A stretch of DNA of 64,000 bases from Flavobacterium psychroterrae (GTDB lineage Bacteria > Bacteroidota > Bacteroidia > Flavobacteriales > Flavobacteriaceae), in NCBI RefSeq assembly GCF_018380615.1, contig NZ_JAGYVZ010000001.1, forward strand, positions 93,723 through 157,722, given 5' to 3'. Below are positions 46,900-55,517 of the stretch, in pieces. The position numbers were made by a program, and so were the translations under genes. The stretch's first letter is position 1; each line of letters begins with the position of its first letter. The notes under the pieces are model-generated. The model saw nothing but the letters and a program-made list of their open reading frames with translations. It was not told the DNA's origin and ran no database searches.

Positions 46900-46937
46900 G
46901 AAAAATTTTGTTTTTATATCTTAGTCTAAAAATTGTA

Positions 46938-47279
46938 ATGGAAAGAAATCAAAAAGAAGAAGTTCAGGCGCTTCAGGATACTATATATGTTTTGGGAGGA
47001 AAATGGAAATTACCTATCATCAATTCGATTTGTAACGGAAACCACCGATTTAAGGAAATTCAGGAAAGTATTCCGGGGATTACTTCACGCATGCTTTCGA
47101 AAGAATTGAAGGATATGGAACTAAATAATTTGGTAAAAAGAACGGAAGATCGTGATGCGAAAGTTGCTATTCTTTATGAATCTACACCATATTGTCAATC
47201 GTTTGGACCTATTATAACCGAAATGATTAATTGGGGGATTTCACATAGAAAACACATTAAAAATAAAGTGGAGAAATAA
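46938..47279 (+). CDS. HxlR-family regulator
   Basis: This 113-residue winged-helix protein has the family signature LGGKWKLPIINSICNGNHRF, IPGITSRMLSKELKDME and RTEDRDAKVAILYESTPYC. ATG 46938 gives the normal HxlR length; an upstream TTG frame start at 46908 would overlap the repeat. It is divergent from the SDR gene, its likely target. HxlR proteins often sense aldehydes or quinones through a Cys near the N-terminus, which is not obvious here. Confidence 0.88.
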   Translation: MERNQKEEVQALQDTIYVLGGKWKLPIINSICNGNHRFKEIQESIPGITSRMLSKELKDMELNNLVKRTEDRDAKVAILYESTPYCQSFGPIITEMINWGISHRKHIKNKVEK

Positions 47280-47424
47280 ATTCCAATTAGGAAAACCTTT
47301 GACTTTGTTTATGGTGAAAATTTTAAATCCTTAGTGAGAAGCCCTTCGACTTCGTTCAGGGTGACACAATAAGAAAAAAACTTAGCAACTTAGAATCTCA
47401 GAACCTTAGTATCTTAAAAAAAAC

Positions 47425-47904
47425 CTATTCCTCACTTTTCAACTGCAGCGCTCTTTGCAAAAAACTCTGATGCTTTATTTTATTTTCGGCTTCATTAATT
47501 GCCTGAAGTAAATTGTTTTGATTATCTGCAATTTCTTTAAGAACATTTGACATTACATCCCAAACTGGTTTCATTTTTAAGATTAATTCCTGCCCTTTTG
47601 GAGTGAGTGATAAAAGTCTTTTACGTTCGTCGATTTTGTCTTTTTTTGAACGGATTAATTTTTGTTTTTCGAGTTCTTTTAACAAACTAATGGTCGAAGG
47701 ATGTGTGTAGCCAATTTCGTTTGCGATTTCGACTACGCTTAAAATTTCTTTATGATGTAAGGTATAAATCACGGGAAACCATTTGGGTTCAAAGTCGATT
47801 CCGTATGATTTATAAAATAAAGCTCCGTCTTTTCGCAATTGTTCACTCAGACGCTGCAATCGTGTTGAAATGGCTAAAATTCCTGATTCATCAATTATAT
47901 TCAT
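47425..47904 (-). CDS. MarR-family regulator
   Basis: This protein of about 159 residues has the winged helix HHKEILSVVEIANEIGYTHPSTISLLKELEKQKLI and wing SKKDKIDERKRLLSLTPKG. ATG 47904 is preferred because it starts just after the stop of the upstream GNAT gene (47907-47909) and fits the family; ATG 47931 would overlap that gene. The GNAT and MarR genes form a two-gene operon. Confidence 0.87.
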   Translation of the reverse strand: MNIIDESGILAISTRLQRLSEQLRKDGALFYKSYGIDFEPKWFPVIYTLHHKEILSVVEIANEIGYTHPSTISLLKELEKQKLIRSKKDKIDERKRLLSLTPKGQELILKMKPVWDVMSNVLKEIADNQNNLLQAINEAENKIKHQSFLQRALQLKSEE

Positions 47905-47906
47905 GC

Positions 47907-48398
47907 TTACTTTTTTAGTTTTAAATGACAAAATACATTGTCAGCACTCATAACAGGAAACGTCTCTGGAAGCGATTGTTTTTCGATTCTTACGAAATGG
48001 TTTCTTTCATAAAAACGCAAAGCGGCTTCTAAAACTGTTATGGTTCCCAAATATAAATCATCAATTTGATTTTTAAGGCAATAATCCAGTAAAGTATCTA
48101 ATAATTGCTGGGCAATAGAAAACTCTTTTCCGCGGAATTCTTTCTTGACAAACATTTTCCTGATCGCTGCCTGAGAATCATTAAATTTTACTAAAGCAAT
48201 TGTCCCTACCAATTCCTCATTTACAAAAGCGCCCCAGAAATGCCCTCCGCTAGCATAATAAAAATTTTGTATGTTAAGTAAATCCGGTTGGTCTTCGATT
48301 GTGATAGCAACATTAAATTCGTTTTGCTGAATGTTTAGAATCAAATCTATAACTTCATTTGAGAATTTATTTTCGATGGGAATAATTCGTGGTTTCAT
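47907..48398 (-). CDS. GNAT-family N-acetyltransferase
   Basis: This 163-residue protein has the GNAT core: GAFVNEELVGTIALVKF (beta strands), RKMFVKKEFRGKEFSIAQQLL (pyrophosphate-binding loop; the usual Q/R-x-x-G-x-G is modified to EFRGKEF), and LEAALRFYERNHFVRI near the C-terminus. It is the first gene of an operon with the MarR gene. The acceptor is unknown. Confidence 0.85.
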   Translation of the reverse strand: MKPRIIPIENKFSNEVIDLILNIQQNEFNVAITIEDQPDLLNIQNFYYASGGHFWGAFVNEELVGTIALVKFNDSQAAIRKMFVKKEFRGKEFSIAQQLLDTLLDYCLKNQIDDLYLGTITVLEAALRFYERNHFVRIEKQSLPETFPVMSADNVFCHLKLKK

Positions 48399-48480
48399 GT
48401 TTTTAAAAATTTACAATACAAAACTACGTAGTTAAATACATAAATAAAAGTATTTGTTTGAAAATTGTTGTTTTTTTTTA

Positions 48481-48604
48481 TTTCACGCAGATTTAAAAAA
48501 GATTTAAGCAGATATTGCAGATTACTTCAATTATTTTTTTAGCTAGTGTAAATTTAAAAAATCTCTTCAGAATCTGCCCAAATCTGCCGAATCTGCGTGA
48601 GATA
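48481..48604. repeat. CGCAGATT-family palindromic repeat, copy 3
   Basis: TTTCACGCAGATTTAAAAAA at the left is mirrored by GAATCTGCGTGAGATAAA at the right, with an inner AAGCAGATATTGCAGATT. It lies in the gap before the tetR gene. Confidence 0.65.
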
Positions 48605-48686
48605 AACTTGTACTTTTTGTGATATTCCTAGAATTAAATCCAGTTATAAAATGTGAAACTTATCACAAAAAATCAAAAACATTTTC

Positions 48687-48713
48687 ATATATGACCAATC
48701 GGTCATATATTTG
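48687..48713 (+). promoter_or_regulatory. TetR operator overlapping the promoter of the second tetR gene
   Basis: ATATATGACC (48687-48696) and GGTCATATAT (48701-48710) are perfect ten-base arms around AATC. The right arm overlaps TATATTTG (48706-48713), a Bacteroidota minus-7 box. This gives a transcription start near 48720 and fits autorepression. Confidence 0.75.
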
Positions 48714-48734
48714 TACCTGTAAATGAAAACTATT

Positions 48735-49322
48735 ATGACAAAGGGAGAAGAAACCAGACAATTCATTATAGAAAAAGCAGCCCCGATATTCAATACAAAA
48801 GGGATTGCGGCAACGGCTATGAGTGATATTATGGAGGCAACTAAACTGTCTAAAGGAAGTATGTATGTTCATTTTGAGAATAAAGATGTCCTGGCTTGTG
48901 CCGCTGTAGATCATAATATGAAAATATTGGGTGATAAACTTTTATCTGCAATCAGTAAAAGTAAAACCGCCAAAGAAGAACTTTTTACTTATATCGATTT
49001 TTTTAGCAATGCTATAAATCCCCCGCTTACCGGTGGTTGTCCGTTATTGAATTTTGGAACAGAGGCTGATGATACCAATCCGGTTGTAAAAGAGAAAATA
49101 AATAAGGGCTGTAACGCTAATCAGCAATTATTGGCTAGTAGTGTTAATAAAGGAATTGCTAACGGAGAGTTTAAACCGAATTGGAATGCCGAAGAGTTTG
49201 CAGTTGTTATGTTCGCCATGATGGAAGGCGGTCATCTCATTTCAAGAATGTCCGGCACTAATGATAAAATGAAAATCATAACGAAAACCTTAAAAAAAAC
49301 AATAGAGGAAAACACACTCTAA
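48735..49322 (+). CDS. TetR/AcrR-family regulator
   Basis: This protein of about 195 residues has the helix-turn-helix EETRQFIIEKAAPIFNTKG to LSKGSMYVHFENKD and the ligand domain with GCPLLNFGTEADDTNPVV. It is a clear paralogue of the TetR protein at 24738-25319 (same GCP.LNFGTEADDTNPV block). An ATG at 48723 is possible but nearly on the predicted transcription start, so ATG 48735 is preferred. TGACCG-type operators lie before this gene and before the following SDR gene. Confidence 0.9.
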   Translation: MTKGEETRQFIIEKAAPIFNTKGIAATAMSDIMEATKLSKGSMYVHFENKDVLACAAVDHNMKILGDKLLSAISKSKTAKEELFTYIDFFSNAINPPLTGGCPLLNFGTEADDTNPVVKEKINKGCNANQQLLASSVNKGIANGEFKPNWNAEEFAVVMFAMMEGGHLISRMSGTNDKMKIITKTLKKTIEENTL

Positions 49323-49338
49323 TTTTTTTTACTATAAA

Positions 49339-49356
49339 AATGACCGTTCGGTCATT
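49339..49356. promoter_or_regulatory. TetR operator between tetR and SDR genes
   Basis: AATGACCG and CGGTCATT are perfect eight-base arms around TT. It uses the same TGACCG half-site as the operator before the tetR gene, so the SDR gene is the probable target. Confidence 0.7.
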
Positions 49357-49530
49357 AAAAATTACAATATCAATACAATATCAATTATAAAATTCAATAT
49401 CAAATATCAATTATAATATCAATTATAAATTACAATATCAATACAATATCAATTATAAAATTCAATATCAATTACAATATCAAAATTCATAATTAACAAT
49501 TCATAATTAACAATTCATAATTAATAACAA
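49357..49530. repeat. AT-rich tandem repeats (CAATATCAATTA and AATTCATAATTAAC)
   Basis: A block containing ATTACAATATCAATACAATA and AATTATAAAATTCAATATCA occurs twice (about 49359 and 49428), followed by three copies of a 15-mer CAATTCATAATTAAC. It separates the operator from the SDR start. Confidence 0.75.
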
Positions 49531-49535
49531 ACATC

Positions 49536-50348
49536 ATGTCAAAAACAATTTTAATTTCAGGCGCATCAAAAGGATTTGGAAAAGCCTGGGCAGCAGCATT
49601 TTTAGCAAAAGGTTATAATGTAGCCGCAACAGCACGAAATATCGATGCTCTAGCCGACTTAAAAGCACAATACGGAGACGCTATTTTGCCTTTAACATTA
49701 GATGTAAACAAACGCGAAGATTCGTTTGCGCTGGTAGAAAAAGTAAAACAGCACTTTGGTGCAATTGATATCCTGATCAATAATGCAGGTTACGCTTTAA
49801 ACGGTGCTGTAGAAGAAGCAAGTGAAACAGAAGCAAGAGCACAATTTGAAACGAATTTCTTTGGAACTCTTTGGTTAACACAAGCGGTTTTACCAATTAT
49901 GAGAAACCAAAAAAGCGGTCACATCATACAAGTTTCTTCTATTTTAGGAATTGCAACTTTACCAAATTTAGGTCTTTATAATGCCTCTAAATTTGCGGTA
50001 GAAGGTTTAACTGAAACGCTGGCTCAGGCAGTAAAACAATTTGGAATCAATGTAACTTTAGTTGAACCAAATGGTTACTTTACAGATATCTGGGGTAACG
50101 GATTCAATAGTAAAAGTATTGATGCTTATAATGGTCTTAAAAAAGCAATAGAAGAAGGACATGATCCTGACACTTTTGGACAAACAAGTGCAACTGTTCC
50201 GGCAATTATAAAACTTGTTGAAGCTGAAACTCCTCCTCTACGTCTGTTTTTAGGAAAAGTAGCTTTGCCATTTGCAAAACAAACTTATGAGCAAAAATTA
50301 GCAACCTGGGAAGAATGGGCTGATGTTTCTGTAGCAGCTCATGGGTAA
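49536..50348 (+). CDS. Short-chain dehydrogenase/reductase
   Basis: This 270-residue classical SDR has ISGASKGFGKAWAAAF, INNAGYALNG, IQVSSILGIA (Ser) and YNASKFAVEGLTE (Tyr, Lys). The KGFG cofactor loop and C-terminal LRLFLGKVALPFAKQ resemble the SDR subgroup often paired with TetR regulators. It follows the tetR gene and its operator, and a perfect terminator ends it. The substrate is unknown. Confidence 0.88.
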   Translation: MSKTILISGASKGFGKAWAAAFLAKGYNVAATARNIDALADLKAQYGDAILPLTLDVNKREDSFALVEKVKQHFGAIDILINNAGYALNGAVEEASETEARAQFETNFFGTLWLTQAVLPIMRNQKSGHIIQVSSILGIATLPNLGLYNASKFAVEGLTETLAQAVKQFGINVTLVEPNGYFTDIWGNGFNSKSIDAYNGLKKAIEEGHDPDTFGQTSATVPAIIKLVEAETPPLRLFLGKVALPFAKQTYEQKLATWEEWADVSVAAHG

Positions 50349-50368
50349 TTATTAAGTAAGATTTAAAT

Positions 50369-50403
50369 AATAAGGGCAAAATATAAAATATTTTGCCCTT
50401 ATT
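50369..50403. terminator. Perfect 16-bp-stem terminator after the SDR gene
   Basis: AATAAGGGCAAAATAT (50369-50384) pairs exactly with ATATTTTGCCCTTATT (50388-50403) with a three-base loop. Confidence 0.9.
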
Positions 50404-50559
50404 ATTTATAAAAACATTAGGTTTTCTTGCAGGAAATAAAAATAATAGAAGGCAAATGATTTAATCTTTCTTGATATTCAGCAATGCCACATCGGTATTA
50501 TATAAAATCACCAAAAAATTATATAAACTCATGTCAATATTTTGCAATAATTTCATGAA

Positions 50560-50937
50560 ATGAAAAATACAGTAATTTTATTAGTGGATGACGACGACGA
50601 CGATTGTGAACTTTTTGTTGCTGCAATTCATTCTTTGAACAAAAATATCATCACCACAATTTCAAATAATTCCCTAGAAGCATTAAACAATTTAAAGGTT
50701 GCGACAGTGTTGCCTGAATTTATATTTCTTGACATGCAAATGCCTTATTTAAGTGGCGCTGAGTTTATACAACAATTGCGTGCAGTTCCTGAATTGAGTA
50801 AAATTCAGGTCGTGATTTATTCTTCGCATTCTCAGGAAACGCTTAAAAACCTGACTAAAGATCTTGAACAAGTTCAGATTTTTAGCAAGCCTAATAATTT
50901 TAATCAATTGGTTTCGACTTTAGATAATATCTTATAA
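50560..50937 (+). CDS. Stand-alone response regulator receiver protein
   Basis: This 125-residue single-domain receiver has the acidic pocket LLVDDDDDD, phospho-acceptor Asp57 in FIFLDMQMPYLSG, switch Ser in VIYSSHS and Lys in IFSKPNNF. The DDDDDD stretch and length match the Rcp1-like group that serves phytochrome or PAS kinases. No partner kinase lies nearby, and no output domain is present. Confidence 0.9.
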   Translation: MKNTVILLVDDDDDDCELFVAAIHSLNKNIITTISNNSLEALNNLKVATVLPEFIFLDMQMPYLSGAEFIQQLRAVPELSKIQVVIYSSHSQETLKNLTKDLEQVQIFSKPNNFNQLVSTLDNIL

Positions 50938-51115
50938 TTTTAAAGTAGCAGTTTATTTTTTAACACATAAAATAGATTTTTATGTGTTGTTGGTAAATGT
51001 ATAAGATTTCCCAATTACGTAATAATGTAACATTTACCCGAAATACTGTAAGCCTTAAGCTTTATCCAATAAGTAACTTTGAGCAAAGGAATATTCACAT
51101 CAAAAATGTATTGTT

Positions 51116-51725
51116 ATGTTACTACAATTGATCTCAAAATTATTCGAAAGCGACGAAACTGACTATAATCAATACGATATTGTAATTCAGATTAATGATA
51201 AAGTTTTACCTGCAGATAAAAGAAATCTTTATTTGTTGCCGTTAAACGAATTATTAATAGAGAAAAATTATGGTGAAATTTCAGGTGGTGGAGTTCTAAA
51301 AGAAGAACCGGGTGAAATTATTTTTTTGTGATATTCATGTCAAACTTTATGACGAGAAAATCACTAAAAATATGCTGGAGGATATTATGAGTTTTCTTGA
51401 AAATTGCGGTGCTCCAAAAGGTTCCAAAATAATTATCGAAAAAACACATCAGGAAATTCCGTTTGGTAAAAATGAAGGAATTGCTATTTATCTTGATGGT
51501 CAAAATCCAGCAGAAAAAGAGGAAGAATATAATGTTGATTTCGTTCAGTCTGAGATTTCAAAAAGAACCAATATATCTCAATCTACAGAACGATACTGGA
51601 AAGGCAATTCGACTACAGGATTGTATTTCTACGGACAATCTTTTGAGAAAATGAACAGCGAAGTTTCTCATTTTATGAAAGCACATCCATTATATAAAAG
51701 TGCGAGAATTGCTCAAATAGCTTAA
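51116..51725 (+). pseudogene. Hypothetical protein split by a frameshift in a T7 run
   Basis: Codons from ATG 51116 encode ISKLFESDETDYNQYDIVIQ and reach GVLKEEPGEIIFL, then hit TGA at 51329-51331. The +1-shifted frame continues CDIHVKLYDEKITKNMLEDI and GAPKGSKIIIEKTHQEIPFG to 51725. Removing one T from the run 51321-51327 joins them as EPGEIIFCDIHVKLYDEK, giving about 202 residues. I do not recognise the family. It is separated by 8 bp from the exonuclease gene, so it might belong to the repair operon. Confidence 0.7.
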
Positions 51726-51733
51726 TTTAAGTT

Positions 51734-52789
51734 ATGAAAACCCCATTATTAGCCTTCAATGATAAAGGAATATATTGCCAGCAGGCAGATGTATATCTTG
51801 ATCCGTGGCGTCCGGTTACTAATGCGATAATTACGCACGGACACTCAGATCACGCGCGCTGGGGACATAAAAATTACATTACACATCACAACAATGTGCC
51901 TATTATAAAACACCGTCTTGGTGATATTAATGTTTCAGGCGTAGACTGGAACGAAACTTTTACGATAAATGGTGTTAAATTTTCACTGCATCCCGCCGGT
52001 CACGTTATAGGTTCTGCTCAAATACGAGTAGAATACAAAGGCGAGGTCTGGGTTTTTACCGGAGATTATAAAACCGAAGACGACGGAATTTCAACTCCTT
52101 ATGAAGTCGTAAAATGCGATGCTTTTATAACCGAATGTACTTTTGGATTACCTGCTTTTAAATGGACGCCTCAAGCCGAAGTGATGACCGACATCAATAA
52201 TTGGTGGGCAGAAAATCGTGCCGAAGGAAAAACATCTGTTTTATTTGGATACTCATTGGGAAAAGCCCAGCGTTTATTGAAATATCTCGATACTGATATT
52301 GGAAAAATATACACCCACGGAGCAATCGAAAACATGACCGAAGTTTTACGGCCAATGGTCGATTTTCCGCCAACAACAAGAGTAACTTCTGAAACTAAAA
52401 AAGAAGATTTATTAGGGAGTATTGTTCTCGCACCGCCAAGCGCTCACGGAAGTACATGGATTAGAAAAATGACGCCATTTGTTACAGGTTCTGCCAGCGG
52501 ATGGATGACTTTTCGTGGTGCCAGACGTCGTCGTGCCGTAGACAGAGGTTTTGTTTTAAGCGACCATTGCGACTGGACGGGTTTACTGGAAAGCATTAAA
52601 GCAACCGGTGCAGAAAAAGTAATATGTACTCACGGATATTCGGATATTTTCTCAAAATACCTTCAGGAATTGGGTTATGATGCACGAACTGCTAATACTC
52701 AATATGAAGGAGAATCTGGAGAAATGGATAGTAAGAAAGATGTTGATGAGGAAGAAAACAGAGTCAAGAGTACAGAAGAAAGAGAATAG
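51734..52789 (+). CDS. Ligase-associated DNA exonuclease (metallo-beta-lactamase fold)
   Basis: This 351-residue protein has the metallo-beta-lactamase metal motif ITHGHSDHARWG (H35, H37, D39, H40), with further ligands at GHVIGSAQI and FTGDYK. A beta-CASP-like part carries FGYSLGKAQRLLKYL and DHCDWTGLLE. It is the EXO member of the four-gene ligase-associated repair cluster (exonuclease, ligase, Lhr-like helicase, phosphoesterase). The C-terminal charged tail after GYDARTANTQYEGESG is repeat-derived and merges into GAATAG-type intergenic repeats. Confidence 0.9.
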   Translation: MKTPLLAFNDKGIYCQQADVYLDPWRPVTNAIITHGHSDHARWGHKNYITHHNNVPIIKHRLGDINVSGVDWNETFTINGVKFSLHPAGHVIGSAQIRVEYKGEVWVFTGDYKTEDDGISTPYEVVKCDAFITECTFGLPAFKWTPQAEVMTDINNWWAENRAEGKTSVLFGYSLGKAQRLLKYLDTDIGKIYTHGAIENMTEVLRPMVDFPPTTRVTSETKKEDLLGSIVLAPPSAHGSTWIRKMTPFVTGSASGWMTFRGARRRRAVDRGFVLSDHCDWTGLLESIKATGAEKVICTHGYSDIFSKYLQELGYDARTANTQYEGESGEMDSKKDVDEEENRVKSTEERE

Positions 52790-52985
52790 ATTATAGAAGC
52801 AAGAGACAAGATAATAGAATAAAGAGAATAGAATATAGAGAATAGATTATAGAGCCAAGAAGCTAGAAGAAAGAGAATACTTTTAATCAGTTCGTTACTA
52901 TATTTTATCTTGTATTTCCTTGCTCTTGCATCTTTCATCTTGCCTCTACTATCTTGCCTCTTTCCACTCTTAAAAAAATGAAAAA
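52790..52985. repeat. AGAGAATAGA-type repeats between exonuclease and ligase
   Basis: Words such as AGAGAATAGATTATAGA and AAGAGACAAGATAATAGAAT repeat on the left, and their complementary TATCTTGCCTC / ATCTTGTATTTCCTTG words appear on the right, so the region can fold. No gene was seen. Confidence 0.6.
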
Positions 52986-54587
52986 ATGAAAAACTTTGCC
53001 GAACTTATAAAAGCGCTTGACAGTTCTAATAAAACGTCGGTAAAAGTGGATGCTTTGACCAATTATTTCATTAATGCCAGTAATGAAGATAAAGTCTGGA
53101 CGATAGCCATACTTTCGCATCGTCGGCCGCCGAGACCAGTAAATACAACTTTATTGCGATTATGGGCAAATGAACTGGCGAATATTCCGCTATGGTTATT
53201 TGAGGAAAGTTATCATATTGTAGGCGATCTTGCCGAGACCATTGCATTGGTGATTCCAACTACTGACGAACATTCTGATAAAAGTTTAACCGAATATCTT
53301 CAGGAAATTATTGCGCTGAAAAAGAAAACGGATATCGAGAAAAAAGAATATCTGCACGAAAACTGGCTGGCTTTAAATTATTATGAACGTTTTGTGTTTA
53401 CCAAATTAATCACCGGAAGTTTCAGAATCGGCGTAAGTCAAAAATTAATGACGCGCGCACTTTCTAAAGCTGAAAACATTGATGAAGATGCTTTGGCACA
53501 TAAATTAATGGGCGATTGGAACCCGAATACAATCACGTTTCAGGAATTAATTCTGGACGAAAAAAACAGCGATTATTTATCGAAACCCTTTCCGTTTTAT
53601 CTCGCTTACCCTATCGAAGGCGAACCCTCAAATCTGGGAAATGCCGAAGATTGGAGCGCTGAGCACAAATGGGACGGAATTCGTTCGCAAACTATTATAC
53701 GTGATAACGAAATTTTTATATGGAGCCGTGGTGAGGAATTAGTCACCGATAAATATCCTGAATTTGCTGCGTTTATTGGAATTATCCCAGACGGAACTGT
53801 AATCGATGGAGAAATTCTGCCATATATAGAAAATGAAATTGGCACTTTTAATGATCTTCAAACCAGAATCGGGAGAAAAACCGTTTCGGCTGCAATCCTG
53901 AAAAAATCTCCTGTAATTATAAAAGCATACGATCTTTTAGAATGGAAAGGTCAGGATATTAGAAATCTTCCTTTTGAAGAAAGACGTATATTATTAGAAC
54001 AATTATATGAAGATATCAAACACAACGATATCCCGCTGCAACTTTCCGAAAGGGTAAAATTTTCAAGCTGGGAAGAATTGACAGAAGAAAGATTGCGTTC
54101 CCGCGAAATGAAAAGCGAAGGTTTAATGATTAAACGAAAAGATTCGGCTTATCTCGTAGGAAGAAAAAAAGGCGATTGGTGGAAATGGAAAATTGAACCT
54201 TTGGTCATTGATGCTGTACTCACCTACGCCATGCGCGGACACGGCAGACGCTCGAATTTATTTACGGATTATACTTTTGCCTTATGGCAGAATAACGAAA
54301 ATAACGAACGTGAATTAGTCACTTTTGCCAAAGCGTATTCCGGTTTAACCGATGCAGAATTCAGAATGGTGGACGACTGGATTAAGAAGAATACGCTGGA
54401 AAGATTTGGTCCCGTTCGAAGTGTTACGCCGCAACTGGTTTTTGAAATTGGTTTTGAAGGAATTGCGCTTTCGAAAAGACATAAAAGCGGAATTGCAACA
54501 CGATTTCCGAGGATTTTAAGATGGCGACATGATAAAAAAATTGACGAGGCAAATTCTATTGATGATTTGAAAAGCATGATTATTTAG
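52986..54587 (+). CDS. ATP-dependent DNA ligase (ligase-associated repair cluster)
   Basis: This 533-residue protein has an N-terminal helical DNA-binding domain (FRIGVSQKLMTRALSKAENI). The nucleotidyltransferase core has motif I EHKWDGIRSQ (Lys228 takes AMP), motif III WSRGEE, motif IV VIDGEILPY and motif V SEGLMIKRKDSAY with WWKWK. An OB domain completes it. It is the LIG member of the four-gene repair cluster and would seal single-strand breaks using ATP, unlike the housekeeping NAD-dependent LigA. Confidence 0.93.
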   Translation: MKNFAELIKALDSSNKTSVKVDALTNYFINASNEDKVWTIAILSHRRPPRPVNTTLLRLWANELANIPLWLFEESYHIVGDLAETIALVIPTTDEHSDKSLTEYLQEIIALKKKTDIEKKEYLHENWLALNYYERFVFTKLITGSFRIGVSQKLMTRALSKAENIDEDALAHKLMGDWNPNTITFQELILDEKNSDYLSKPFPFYLAYPIEGEPSNLGNAEDWSAEHKWDGIRSQTIIRDNEIFIWSRGEELVTDKYPEFAAFIGIIPDGTVIDGEILPYIENEIGTFNDLQTRIGRKTVSAAILKKSPVIIKAYDLLEWKGQDIRNLPFEERRILLEQLYEDIKHNDIPLQLSERVKFSSWEELTEERLRSREMKSEGLMIKRKDSAYLVGRKKGDWWKWKIEPLVIDAVLTYAMRGHGRRSNLFTDYTFALWQNNENNERELVTFAKAYSGLTDAEFRMVDDWIKKNTLERFGPVRSVTPQLVFEIGFEGIALSKRHKSGIATRFPRILRWRHDKKIDEANSIDDLKSMII

Positions 54588-54717
54588 CATGAGCAGAATG
54601 GCACGCGGATGACACGGATTCGCAAGCGAAAACGCGGATTAAAAAACGGATTTTTTAATTTTTATTGTTTTTTTATTGCCGCTTTTAATTGTAATTTTTT
54701 TTGCGTTTTTTAGTTTT

Positions 54718-54823
54718 TGTCATTTCGACCGAAGGGAGAAATCACACTAGAAACTCGACACAGATTGACGAATTTCTTTACGGAGTTTCGTGTGTGATTT
54801 CTCGTTCCTCGAAATGACAAAAA
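54718..54823. repeat. REP/MITE-like hairpin repeat, copy 6
   Basis: TTGTCATTTCGACCGAAGGG at the left and CTCGTTCCTCGAAATGACAA at the right are inverted, with inner GAGAAATCACACT / TGTGTGATTTCTC arms. Confidence 0.75.
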
Positions 54824-54849
54824 TTGTGGTTAATATAGTTTTTTTTAAA

Positions 54850-55450
54850 GCTCCATCGGAGCGTAATATTTATAGAAAAATGTAAAAGCCCAGGAAAAAA
54901 GCTCCAGCGGAGCGATATATAAATTGGTTTCAATTAGTATCATTCTATATGTCACCCCGATGGGGTTTTGCTTCATAAATTTGTATCATTTCTATAAATA
55001 TTACATCCCTCTGGGATTATTAAATGAATGAAATGACAGACGAATGAAAACGATTTTTTTAAAAGCTCCAGCGGAGCGAAATATTTATAGAAAATGTAAA
55101 TGCACAGAAAAAAAAGCTCCAGAGGAGCGATATATAATTGGTTTCAATTAACATCATTCTATATGTCAACCCGCTGAGGTTCTGTTGCATGAATTTTTAT
55201 TATTTTCTATAAATATTACATCCCCCTGGGATTATTAAATGAATGAAATGGCAGACGAATGAAAACGATTTTTTTAAAAGCTCCAGCGGAGCGCAATATT
55301 TATAGAAAAATGTAAATGCACAGGAAAAAGAGCTCCAGCGGAGCGATATATAATTGGTTTCAATTAACATCATTTTATATGTCACCCCGCTGGGGTTTAT
55401 TAAATAAATTTCTAAATTTATATAAATATAACGTCCCGCTGGGACTTCAC
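54850..55450. repeat. 215-bp tandem repeat array with GCTCC..GGAGC palindromes
   Basis: Equivalent positions at 54850, 55065 and 55280 give a period of exactly 215 bp and about 2.8 copies. Each unit carries two GCTCCAGCGGAGC palindromes, one CCCCGCTGGGGT or variant, and ATAAATATTACATCCC with matching AATATTTATAG words. Confidence 0.85.
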
Positions 55451-55517
55451 CGATCTCTTAATTTTCTTTATGCAAATTTAAACTTAATGAACCTTAATAT
55501 CTTAATGGTAAAAAACA

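Larger units (their letters stand above)
54588..55517. other. 930-bp repeat-filled gap between ligase and helicase
   Basis: Contains a GCGGATT-rich stretch, a REP/MITE-like copy (54718-54823) and a 215-bp tandem array (54850-55450). No coding sequence was supported. It interrupts an otherwise compact repair cluster. Confidence 0.6.

Noticed and set aside
54850..55450. CRISPR array
   Set aside because: The repeats are contiguous 215-bp units with palindromes, not short repeats separated by unique spacers; no cas genes are nearby.
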